DNA from: Histomonas meleagridis | Lineage: Eukaryota; Parabasalia; Tritrichomonadida; Dientamoebidae | Direction: 5' to 3' | NCBI GenBank assembly: GCA_020186115.1 | Contig: WSYJ01000178.1 | Location: 1,323,831-1,387,830 of the forward strand | DNA length: 64,000 bases | Shown: piece after piece, positions 46,436-55,590 of the stretch | Numbering within the stretch: position 1 is the stretch's first letter | How the letters are laid out: each line of letters starts with the position of its first letter | Position numbers and translations under genes: made by a program | Notes under the pieces: generated by a model | Told to the model about the DNA's origin: nothing | What the model saw: the letters and a program-made list of their open reading frames with translations, nothing else | Databases searched by the model: none

Positions 46436-49400
46436 ATGGGGGGATCCGCATCAAATACAAAACTACCAGATTTTAAAGGAAACATAAGTTTAGCCATTAA
46501 AGACAGCAAAAAAATTTTATGTAAGCAATCTAATTTTACTACTTTTGATGAACTCCTCCAATATCTGAGAAAAAATTCACATGTTTCCAAATGCCAAGCT
46601 TCTTGGTTGCGTCCAAAAATTTCTGTTCATTGTCTACAATGTCAAATACATACGAATAGTTGTATATGTCTTCAATGTTATTTAAATGGTGACCATGAGG
46701 GGCATTCTATCTATGTTAATACTACATCCACAGGAAATTGTGATTGTGGTGACCCAGATTTATGGAAGCCATCTGGGTATTGTGCCAATCATCGAAGTCA
46801 ATCCCAACCTTCAACAATAGAAATACCAAAACCTATATTAGACCTTCTTCACATCATTTTTAAGTCTGCTGTTTCTCGACTTCCTTATCTTGCCAAAACA
46901 CAACCGAATGATTTAATCGAATTAATTGATTGGCTTATTCAATTTTGCGAAATTGGAGATTCTTATCGACGGTACATAGTCACCTTTCTTACACAAGGCA
47001 CCATTATTCATGATCTCATTGAATCAGGAGTAAGTTCCACCCCAGATGGAGTTCGATCAATACTTCACTTGTTTGGTAGCTGTATAAATGACTCAATTTT
47101 CAAGTTAAAGTATGCTGAAGCATGTTTTGATACATACAACAACATTGTTAAGACAATCTTTCGTTTAATGAAAGCGAAAAAAGATTCATATAAGAACTTA
47201 AATTCATTCATGGAATTTACATTTCATTCATTTACAGGTGACGAAATATTCGCATGCATTGATTTAGATCAATTTGATTGGTGTTCGTTTTATCTCGATC
47301 TTATTTCTACAATTCAAAATGAACAATTATCTTTTGTTAAACGAAATGATCTTCTAAAATGTGAAATATCTTCAACAGAATCAACTATCACTGGATTAGG
47401 TCGAATATTTGAAAAAACTGATCAAAGTTACGATTCAGTTCGCCAAAAATTCATTGAAGGATTTACTGGAATATTACTTAATGAAAATTCGGATTTATTT
47501 ACAAACATACATCAAAAAACAGATGAAAATGATTTCTATCCATATATATCATATAATTTATATATGACAACTTTCTTTGATTCACTTGAAAAATGTAAAA
47601 ATTTAGATATAACAAAAGTATTACTTAGAATAGAAACATATTTAAAGAAAGTATATAGAAATAAACCTGCGCAATCACTGTTTAACTTTTGTCAAATTTG
47701 AATTTCATTATTTTTCTCTCCTTCGACATTTCTTGGAACTCTTCTTCATCAACAAGGTGATAATGCATTGACAATATTAAAAAATACAATTAATGATGTT
47801 GATAACTTTTTAATTCTTGCTTCATTGAATGTACAACGTCTTCTTTCTTCTCTTTACTTTAATTCTCATAGATTAATTGTCAATAATTTCGGATTAAAAT
47901 TTTTCATTGCTTTAATGCGTCTTCTTGGAAATGAATTTTCACAACTTTTCGTTACATTACAAATGTGTATGGGATATACAACTGATAAAGAATTGTTTTT
48001 AAATAATATTGCTCGCACTATTGGAATTTTTGATTTTCCTCCAAAATTTGACTTACTTTTCTTTATATTTATACATTTAGTTTCAACATTAATTACTGAT
48101 AGACTTTATATTAATAATCGCCAACGTGAAATAACACAACAAAAAATAATTTCGAAACTTTTATTTAAACAAAAACCTTTTCAATCATTAGAAAAAATTA
48201 TACGTCGTTTAACAATTCAAGAAAATAATGAACTAAAGGAAATGTTATCTGAGATAACAACATCATCACCTTCTACAAATGGAATTCTTTTTAAATTAAA
48301 GTCACATGAATTATGGAATCCTATTTCTCCACTTGATTTTTCAAATAAAACACTTTCGAAATATACTAAATACATTGCAAAGTTTCCAAATAATTTAATG
48401 CCATTTAAACCATTTGAAGAAGAACCTTTTGGTTTAGATCTTCATTCATATCTTTTCACACCTACGTTACTTGCTATTGAATATTATATATTGATGCAAA
48501 ATAATTCGCAAGAAACAAATCAACTTGTATTAAATTTATTATTAATAGCATCGAAATTACGTGATAAAACTAAGAAAATTGAAATTGATGAAAAACCAAT
48601 AATCGTAAGTAATTTAGAACAACTTACAGAAGATATGCCAACAGAATTCGAATCTGCAATAAAACAAAAATTCATATTCATAAGTAATTCTCCACAATCA
48701 ATTGTAGATTTGGTTGCTTCATTAGGAAAATTAGGACTTAATGTCCTTAAAGAAATGGATATATCATATGTCGATAAAGAAGATAAAACACAAAATGAAA
48801 CTAAAACAAGAAGTAGTCGAGCATCTGATTTACGTGCATCAATAATGCGAAACTTTAATAACAAAATTCAACAATTTGAAAAAGGTAATGTTACAATTAA
48901 TGAAAGTAACATTAAAGAAAATTCTTGTGAAGTATGTTCAGTATGTAATGTACAAATAGAAGATGAAATACTTTGTTATCCAATGTTTATATATTTATCT
49001 AGTGTCCCAGTTAGATATGATTATACATTTGTAGATAGAGTAATTTGTTTTAATATTTGTAAGCATTTATTACATCATACATGCCGTGGTGGTATATGTC
49101 CAATTGATCGAATACTTAAAAATTGTTATTTACCAAAACTTGATGATATAAACGATTTGACTCAACCAAAAGTATTAAATATTGTTAGTGCATTTGGGAA
49201 AACTTTAGCAGCAGATGAAGAAATGGGTCATATAGTATTAGGGTTAAGTAGTTTATTAGTAATATATGAAGTAAGATCACGTGCAAATCCTTCAGCACTT
49301 GATCCAGATAAATATTTTCTTCTTGCACGGAACTTATTTCTAAATTTACGCGTTTTATATCAAATGGGTACAAAAATGAGCAGTCAAATATCACAATTCC

Positions 49401-50050
49401 AATATTTCATATCGGATTTAATAACAAGTAAAGTGCCAGAGAAAGAAATAAAAGAAATAGCACGAAAATATACGAGAACATTAAAAGGAGAAAAGTTACA
49501 ACTTTTCTTAAGAAGAGTTCGTATTACGGAATATTTCGTATTAGGAATTGGGCATGCACAATATATAGATTGGGATGAACTACTTTCAAATGAACAACTT
49601 TGTTTATATTATAATGTTATTTGGGATAAAAATGAATATGATATGATACCATTTACTTTAACAAAATTACCGAAAAATTATTTGCGATTCGGCGCTGAAC
49701 CTTTTAATTTGGATGAACAAATTTCTACGTCTGAAGTAAGATACTTCTTGAGTTTATTGGATGGAAAAGTTTTGGAAGAAAGAAAAATATTCGAATACAT
49801 GAATAATTCGAAAGACGATTTCATTCTGTTAATGAACTTAAACTCAAAACATTCCCAAATTAATATATTGATGGAGAAATTTTTCCCATCGTTGTTTAAG
49901 GTGCCTTCGGTGTATTTGGATTTCTTGGGTAACGAAGGGATAGGATTCGTAAATGGTTTCGAACTGTTCTTGTCTGAGGAAAAGTATGAAAAACTCGCTG
50001 ACGATTTCTTGTCAGGTGAAATAATCAAATACGTGGAATTAGTCGATTAA
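46436..50050 (+). pseudogene. UBR-type N-recognin E3 ligase interrupted by one in-frame TGA
   Basis: One reading frame of 1204 codons apart from a TGA at 47699-47701 (codon 422). Sense on both sides of the stop is the same frame and the protein continues smoothly (FCQ-I-stop-ISLFFSPSTFLGTLLHQQG). N-terminal UBR box at about 53-119: zinc ligands C53, C66, C69, C76/C78/C81, H87/H90, C102, C104, C116 and H119, with the acidic CDCGD that reads N-terminal residues of substrates. A RING-H2-like segment lies at about 825-895 (CEVCSVC, CKHLLHHTC, CPID), and the C-terminal UAIN-like part has LPKNYLRF. It would mark proteins with destabilising N-termini for the proteasome. Other genes here end in TGA, so it is not a sense codon. 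Either a fresh nonsense mutation, an allelic difference or a sequencing error. Confidence 0.8.
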
Positions 50051-50749
50051 TATGTAAATAATATTAAGTTTTCGGTTAGTCACTCGATTGTGAGCTTTAC
50101 TCATACGATATCCTTTAATGTAATTTGATCGGCATGTGAATTGAGTATGTTTGGGAAATCAGTGGTTTGATCATTTTAGATACGAACTGTATAAATATGT
50201 AATTAATAATATTTTATATTTTAAAAAATTATTGAATACAACAACTTATATGAAAATATTATAATTATAGAATTATACAAATTTATTAAAAAAAATATCT
50301 TTCATATAAAGTTTCATGAAATAATTATCATTGTCATCGTTTTGCTTCATCTTTAAATTCTTAAGAACAACTTTAAGTACTGTTGTACTTCGGGGATACT
50401 TGTTTTATATACAAATATTTCTTAATTTTGTCATTTGGGTATCAAAAGATTTAAAAATTTCTTTAAATACATTTTATTTATTAAGTAAAGTGGTTGCAGA
50501 AAGGTTTCCCAAACACCTCAGTTTTTGAATATAAATCCGATGATTTTTCATTCGATTCTATCGTTGAGAAACCTTTCTGCAACCACTTTATATAATATAT
50601 TTATTTGACTTATAATTGAATGCAAATGTTTAAAATTCATAAAGAAATAATCATCGATTTATGGTTCTTTAAAATTGATATTTTTGCCCATTATAAAAAC
50701 AATTTATTAAATCTAAACATATGTGAAAAAAACATCACAGGTATAGTTC
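50051..50749. other. Intergenic spacer with long inverted repeat
   Basis: About 700 bases between two convergent genes, A/T-rich. It contains the inverted repeat 50486-50590. No gene is supportable. Confidence 0.5.
50486..50590. repeat. 105-bp element bounded by perfect 23-bp inverted repeats
   Basis: Arms at 50486-50508 and 50568-50590 (core AAAGTGGTTGCAGAAAGG and its complement) are exact reverse complements around a 59-base spacer. Arms are richer in G/C than the flanks. It could be a miniature inverted-repeat element, a stem-loop RNA or a shared 3' element of the convergent genes. Confidence 0.75.
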
Positions 50750-51283
50750 TTAGAATGTTTGGTGGACATATTTAGGATCGTATGAGCTGGAGTGAATGAT
50801 GTTGCTTTTCATTTCAAAATGTGAATCAGTTTCGTTTTTTTTGTATGGCGTAATTTTGTGCCTTCGATAAGTTTTTGTTGAAGGGTTCAAGGAATTTCGG
50901 ATTTTTCCTCTTGAACGTAACTCTCTTGATTTAACCCAAAAATTTCTTCTTGAGATATTTTGTCTATCTTTGATTCCTTTGCGAACCAATAAAATGTTTG
51001 ATCCTGGTGTTAGGTAGTAGGTGTCCAAAGTAGAATTACCATCAATGGAACCATTTTTCGAAATCAAATAAAATTCATTTACTTTAAGTGGATGTATCTT
51101 TTCTTGAATTTTGTCGCGAAGATCATTTACTGTTTCAAGGTGATTATATTCAACTTCAAATTTAGTAATATCAGGAAGATGAATAATTAATGAACCTTCT
51201 GGTTCCAAAGCTAGTGGAACCACATTAACATTTTGTAGGTGGTAATCAAATTGTTGCTCAAAAGGTTTTTCTGAAGATTCCAT
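50750..51283 (-). CDS. Ubiquitin-like domain protein
   Basis: A 177-residue protein with a single ubiquitin-like beta-grasp at about 28-102: SLIIHLPDITKFEVEYN strands, a helix TVNDLRDKIQEKI, then EFYLISKNGSIDGNSTLDTYYLTPGSNILLVRK, which matches ubiquitin's L-x-x-x-G-x-x-L-x-x-x-x-TL-x-x-Y-x-I layout. No C-terminal GG is present; instead the chain runs into a basic tail (RRNFWVKSRELRSRGK, TYRRHKITPYKK) that may bind RNA or act in the nucleus. It is therefore a built-in UBL, not a conjugated modifier. Function unknown. Only 84 bases separate it from the ORC6-like gene upstream; that spacer holds AACGTT and GGGCACCCC. Confidence 0.75.
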   Translation of the reverse strand: MESSEKPFEQQFDYHLQNVNVVPLALEPEGSLIIHLPDITKFEVEYNHLETVNDLRDKIQEKIHPLKVNEFYLISKNGSIDGNSTLDTYYLTPGSNILLVRKGIKDRQNISRRNFWVKSRELRSRGKIRNSLNPSTKTYRRHKITPYKKNETDSHFEMKSNIIHSSSYDPKYVHQTF

Positions 51284-51327
51284 AGTTTGCTTTGGTTGAG
51301 AAATTTTTAAATTCTCACTATGGTGAA

Positions 51328-51344
51328 GGGCACCCCAAAACGTT
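51328..51344. promoter_or_regulatory. G/C-rich motif GGGCACCCC followed by AACGTT
   Basis: GGGCACCCC (51328-51336) and the palindrome AACGTT (51339-51344) lie side by side, 45-61 bases upstream of the ubiquitin-like gene on the minus strand. This is the only place where both recurring motifs touch. Confidence 0.5.
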
Positions 51345-51367
51345 AAAAATTTCCATTAGATAAATTA

Positions 51368-52087
51368 TCAAACATCCTTTCTTGGAATCACAGGAAAGTT
51401 TAGAAGCGTTTGTACTTTTTTCTTTTTTTGATTGTTACTCTTAGAAATTTCTTCAATTTCCTGTTTTGCAAGAGTTTTTACATCTTCACTACATTCTCTT
51501 TTCTTTTTCTTTTTTCTTTTTTTTAAACTTCCGTTTTTTTCTCTAAGCAAAGTTCGAACCAAAATTTCAGATGAAAGTATTTCTGTTATTTCAGTGGATG
51601 TTATCCGAGACAAAATATTAAGGATTGGTTGCCGTTCAATTCCTTCAACATCAGCAATGATTACAATTATTGAGGCATAAGTAGCTGGATGATCAAGCTT
51701 ACTATTTGGAAACATATCTTTAATTTCTTCATAAATTTGCTGTGAATCATTTACAAAATGTAATGGAAGATTACATTCTGTGACTAATTGTTGAAAAGAT
51801 GGAGAATCTTGAAATGTTAATGATTTTCTTATCTGTGAAACTTTTGAAATTAACCCATTATACGTGAGACCAGACATCTCCGAGATTTTTAAAAGACGTT
51901 GTTTTGTTTCAAGATTATATCTATAAAGTGAAAGAGCAACACAAGCTCCAACATGATTTGAAATATTTAGATGTTCAATGTTTTTACAATAATCATGTGC
52001 AGTGTTTGATACCTTTATCCGGTCTTCAAGGTTATCTAACAAACACTCTCTAACATAAGGTGCAATGATCATTTTCTTGGAAGTCAT
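51368..52087 (-). CDS. ORC6-like origin recognition protein
   Basis: A 239-residue helical protein that follows ORC6 in outline. Two TFIIB/cyclin-like five-helix repeats fill residues 5-165: the segment GACVALSLYRYNLETKQRLLKISEMSGLTYNGLISKV matches ORC6 (LD-x-A-x-x-x-x-CPLDR-x-x-LIKLSGL-x-x-x-TY), and LDHPATYASIIVIIADVEGIERQPI matches the second repeat (SRPLFTSAALLSACKILKLKVDK). A basic tail (KKRKKKKKR at about 193-201 and KKKKVQTLL near the end) suggests nuclear targeting. Length equals animal ORC6 (about 250). Identity is low, so a TFIIB-related factor is an alternative. The ATG at 52087 is preceded by an upstream open stretch through TTG only. The stop is TGA. Confidence 0.55.
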   Translation of the reverse strand: MTSKKMIIAPYVRECLLDNLEDRIKVSNTAHDYCKNIEHLNISNHVGACVALSLYRYNLETKQRLLKISEMSGLTYNGLISKVSQIRKSLTFQDSPSFQQLVTECNLPLHFVNDSQQIYEEIKDMFPNSKLDHPATYASIIVIIADVEGIERQPILNILSRITSTEITEILSSEILVRTLLREKNGSLKKRKKKKKRECSEDVKTLAKQEIEEISKSNNQKKKKVQTLLNFPVIPRKDV

Positions 52088-52475
52088 TTTAAAAAGTGTT
52101 TCCAAAAAAACAAATAAATTGAAACAACAATCTTTGGTCTTATGAAAAAATAGTGCAATCGTATGTTTTTATATTAAAAAAGTAATGAGCTTTCACCCAC
52201 AAATATTTCGACCGATTAAAACAAACAGAAAGATCAATTTCTAAACGTTCATTTCTCATGTTTGCGGTTTTGATATAAATTATTGAAATATTTGAACCAT
52301 TTGGTCGTTCCTCTGGGGCGTTTGAGTGTTTTATTTTGGGATTGGGAAGAAGTGCGATCAAATACTTTTGTGAAGAAAGTGATAAAATTGACAACTATCG
52401 CCAAAAAATAATTCAAAAATTCCGAAGTCGATTGAAAAAACGGATGTAAGGTTGTCAATCTAGAAAAATCAAGAA
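52088..52475. other. Divergent promoter spacer
   Basis: About 390 bases between the ORC6-like and calcineurin B-like starts. A few short frames cross it but none looks coding. No clear initiator on the + strand; GTCAATCT lies about 20 bases before the ATG at 52476. Confidence 0.45.
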
Positions 52476-53090
52476 ATGGGGAACTCAGAATCTAATTCTA
52501 ACTCAGAATCTGTTCTTGATGGAAATATCAATCCAGAATACCTAAAAAAATTACACGAACAAGGGATTAAATTTACTTCTCAAGAAATCATTCATTTAGT
52601 CAATAAATACCGTGAATTAGCAGGTACAGAAGACCTTGGTGGAGATGGAAGAATTGATGAGGAAGAGTTTATAACTAAGATGAAAATACCTAACGAAAAA
52701 ATTGGGAAAATTATGTATAAAATGCTTGATTCTGATGGAAATGGAACATTAGATTTCAATGAATTTATCACAGGTCTTAATAACTTCTTGCCAGAGGCTC
52801 CTATAGAAGAAAAAGCCCATCTTTGCTTCAGAGCTTATGATAGTGATGGAAGTGGTACAATTTCTAAAGAAGAAATTCGTTCTATGGTCGAAATATCTTT
52901 AGAAAATAATCAACTAATGAGTATGGATGATGAACATTTGGACAAATTAATAGCAGATGTTTTTGAAGAATATGATAAAGATGGAACAGGAGAACTAACC
53001 GAAGACGAATTTTTAGAATTAATGAAGAAAGCGCCAAATGTTCTAGATATCTTTGAAATTGATGTTGCAGCACTAATTTCTGAATCCTAA
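52476..53090 (+). CDS. Calcineurin B-like EF-hand protein
   Basis: A 204-residue myristoylated EF-hand protein (MGNSES start, Gly2 for N-myristoylation). Four EF-hands: a degenerate first loop (DLGGDGRIDEEEF at about 52-64), then loops DSDGNGTLDFNEF (about 86-98), DSDGSGTISKEEI (about 123-135) and DKDGTGELTEDEF (about 167-179), each with Asp at 1, 3 and 5 and Glu at 12. The order and spacing match calcineurin B or a calcineurin-like regulator, rather than calmodulin. Its partner would be a PP2B catalytic chain encoded elsewhere. The stop is TAAA. Confidence 0.85.
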   Translation: MGNSESNSNSESVLDGNINPEYLKKLHEQGIKFTSQEIIHLVNKYRELAGTEDLGGDGRIDEEEFITKMKIPNEKIGKIMYKMLDSDGNGTLDFNEFITGLNNFLPEAPIEEKAHLCFRAYDSDGSGTISKEEIRSMVEISLENNQLMSMDDEHLDKLIADVFEEYDKDGTGELTEDEFLELMKKAPNVLDIFEIDVAALISES

Positions 53091-53144
53091 ACAATATAAA
53101 GAAAATATCTTACAAATTATTTATTACATGGAAAAGAATAACAA

Positions 53145-54317
53145 TCATAGTAAAGAGTCAAAATCAATATCATCACTAAATTGTGATGTTGGACCAGAAA
53201 GTTTAAATCTATTTTGAGGTTTCTTATCAGAGAACTGTTCTTCAAATTGATTCATATTCTTCAATATATTTTCCTTATAAGAAATTGCTTTTAATGGTTT
53301 TTCTTTGGCATTTAACCCTTTCTTATTTTTATGATTATTTGAGGGTGATGTCATGATCTGATTAAGTAATGTTTCAAGCGATGGCTCTTTTGAATTTTCT
53401 AATTGAGTATTCAAGTCCGATTCATTATTTATTGTGGTAGATGTGACTGGTGGTGGATCTGGTTCTACTTGGAAAAATGGATGTTGTAATGCTTGAGAAG
53501 CACTTGGCCTCTTTGAGGGGTCATACTGAAGTAACTGCTGAAGGAGATTTATTGCATTTTTTGATGCGTTTGGAATTATAGTTGCTAAATTAACAGATGG
53601 AGTGGGGTTAAATCTAACACCATGTTTATTTGCGAGTCGAATGCCATCAGGCCAATTTTTGGAATTTGGAGATCCTAAAATAGCAATCGTTTTGTATAAT
53701 TGATCTTGTTCTGAGATTCCAGGAAATAATGGTTTTCCTGTATATAGCTCAGCCATAATTACTCCAGCTGCCCAAATATCAACAGGAGAGTTGTAATTGG
53801 GCGATTTTAGTATGATCTCAGGTGCTCGATACCATCTTGTCGAAACATATTCCGTATATGGTGGCATGCTACGAATTTCACGTGCAAGCCCAAAGTCAGC
53901 AATTTTTAATTTATCGCCTTTCCAGAGAAGATTGTCAGGTTTAATGTCACGATGAAAGAATCCTTGCCGATGGATATAAGCAAGCCCAGAGAAAATTTGT
54001 TTCATAATTGACTTAACTTCAGGTTCTGTATAACTTCCCTTTTCATTAATAGTGCGAAGTAATGATTTTTCTCCTAATTCAAAGACTAAATATAAATAAC
54101 CATTTTCTCTGAAAACTTGAAGAAGTCGAATAACATTTTCATGTTTCATTCGACGTAAGCTTTTGACTTCTTTTAATTGAAGACATTCTTCAAAAGAAGA
54201 ATATTTTTGTTTCATCTTCTTAATTGCAACTAATTCACCTGTTTGCTTATCTCGACATTTGGTGACAATGCCAAAAGCACCATCACCTATTGTTTCTATT
54301 TCCTCAAAACGATTCAT
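53145..54317 (-). CDS. MAK/ICK (RCK-family) protein kinase
   Basis: A 390-residue Ser/Thr kinase of the RCK group that in other flagellates controls cilium length and intraflagellar transport. Kinase domain 4-285: GDGAFG glycine loop, VAIKKMK, HRDIKPDN, DFGLAREI and the activation-loop TEY (PPYTEYVSTRWYRAPE), the family's signature, followed by DIWAAGVIMAEL and LLQYDPSKRPSASQAL. The YTEYVSTRWYRAPE block and the short tail match human CILK1/MAK more closely than CDK or ERK. The C-terminal 100 residues are disordered and basic. The start ATG lies 20 bases from an AACGTT element. Divergent from the 14-3-3 gene across a 166-base shared promoter. Confidence 0.9.
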   Translation of the reverse strand: MNRFEEIETIGDGAFGIVTKCRDKQTGELVAIKKMKQKYSSFEECLQLKEVKSLRRMKHENVIRLLQVFRENGYLYLVFELGEKSLLRTINEKGSYTEPEVKSIMKQIFSGLAYIHRQGFFHRDIKPDNLLWKGDKLKIADFGLAREIRSMPPYTEYVSTRWYRAPEIILKSPNYNSPVDIWAAGVIMAELYTGKPLFPGISEQDQLYKTIAILGSPNSKNWPDGIRLANKHGVRFNPTPSVNLATIIPNASKNAINLLQQLLQYDPSKRPSASQALQHPFFQVEPDPPPVTSTTINNESDLNTQLENSKEPSLETLLNQIMTSPSNNHKNKKGLNAKEKPLKAISYKENILKNMNQFEEQFSDKKPQNRFKLSGPTSQFSDDIDFDSLL

Positions 54318-54483
54318 TTTTTTGTTTGTGCAAAATAACGTTTTTTTTTCAATCGGTGTCTGTTTATTTCAAAAGTGCACGATAGAAGCAGTTTTTGTCT
54401 GAACATTTCTGGCAATTCTCTTCTTATGCCAGGGTGCCCCATAACACTTTCTGATGTTTTGAAAATACTGACACTTTTTTCGA
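54318..54483. promoter_or_regulatory. Bidirectional promoter, kinase and 14-3-3 genes
   Basis: 166 bases. AACGTT (54337-54342) lies near the kinase start. GGGTGCCCC (54432-54440) lies 44 bases before the 14-3-3 ATG. CTGACACTTTTTTCG just before ATG 54484 is an initiator-like sequence. One element may serve both genes. Confidence 0.5.
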
Positions 54484-55200
54484 ATGGCAAGTGATTTGCT
54501 TTTTTATGCAAATGTTCAACATGATATTTCTCGTTATGAAGAATCACTCTCTTACCTTAAAGAATTCATTTCACAAAAGTCAAATCTTAATAAAAAGGAA
54601 AGGGCAATTTTCGGTTTAATATATAAAGATGCAATAGACCAAACTAGAAATACACTTCGTATACTTTCAGATGATCTTGGAAACAAAGGAGCACCTGAAC
54701 AAATGGCAGTTGTTCAACGTTATTTTGATAAATCTTTAAATGAATTAAATATTCAATGTAATGAGGCACTCTCAATTATAAATGATACACTCTTACCAAG
54801 CTCTGATGATTTGGTAGCAAAAGCGTTTTATTATAAGATGGCTGGGGATCTTTACAGATACATGTATGAATTTTCCCAAACAAAAGAAAGTTCTTATCTT
54901 CAATCTGCTGAAACTGAATACAATAAAGCCATTGAGATATCATCAGCAAACTTACCATTCTCTCATCCGGTTCGTCTTGGATCAATTCTTAATTACTCAG
55001 TTTTTCTATATGAACATTGTCATAATCGCGAAAAAGCAATCGAATTAGTGAAAACAGCGCTCTCTGATGTTGAAAAGGATACTACAACCTTAAGTAAGGG
55101 AACACAACTCGAAACAATAGATGTGATTAATGTTATGCAAAAAAATCTTGAGTACTGGGATATGTCATTGCAATCAAGTGATGAGGGTGATGATGAATAA
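54484..55200 (+). CDS. 14-3-3 protein
   Basis: A 238-residue 14-3-3 phosphopeptide-binding dimer. Helix blocks follow the family: ERAIFGLIYKDAIDQTRNTLR (animal [21 protein letters not shown]), KAFYYKMAGDLYRYMYEF, SHPVRLGSILNYSVFLYE (family HPIRLGLALNFSVFYYE), with basic pocket residues K49-type and R/Y in the DLYRY and RLG segments. The last helix and the acidic tail (SSDEGDDE) complete the fold. It binds phosphorylated clients such as kinases and Rab or phosphatase regulators. It is slightly diverged in helix 3 compared with animal 14-3-3. The stop is TAAA. Confidence 0.93.
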   Translation: MASDLLFYANVQHDISRYEESLSYLKEFISQKSNLNKKERAIFGLIYKDAIDQTRNTLRILSDDLGNKGAPEQMAVVQRYFDKSLNELNIQCNEALSIINDTLLPSSDDLVAKAFYYKMAGDLYRYMYEFSQTKESSYLQSAETEYNKAIEISSANLPFSHPVRLGSILNYSVFLYEHCHNREKAIELVKTALSDVEKDTTTLSKGTQLETIDVINVMQKNLEYWDMSLQSSDEGDDE

Positions 55201-55421
55201 ATTCATTTTGAAACATCAAATGAGATATACAAATTGTGAAAAATAAAAAAACAATGATATTTTAAATTTATATTATTTTTTATGATTATAAGCAAAGAAA
55301 ATAGATATTGTTAGCATATGAAAAGAAAATAGTAACCCTGAAGGATAAAACCATTTTAAGAAATCAAATTCCTTTTTACTTTGCCAATGCAACAATTTTT
55401 AAACGTTCGATTGTGGCAAAA

Positions 55422-55590
55422 ATGAGTTGGGGAGGTTCTGATCCACTATCTTCTGGAACAAATTTTTTGGGAGGTTCTGACCCATCATCTTCTGGGACAA
55501 ATATTTGGGGAGGTTCTGACCTATCATCTTCTGGGACAAATATTTGGGGAGGTTTTGACCCATCATCTTCTGGAACAAATACTTGGGGAG
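55422..55590 (+). repeat. 39-nt repeats encoding WG units
   Basis: Four 39-base units encode GGSDPSSSGTNIW-type peptides. The third and fourth are nearly identical, showing recent duplication. Confidence 0.8.

Noticed and set aside
47699-47701. TGA as a sense codon (genetic code change)
   Set aside because: The phosphatase, cyclase, ORC6-like, surface protein and kinase genes end at TGA, so TGA acts as stop here.
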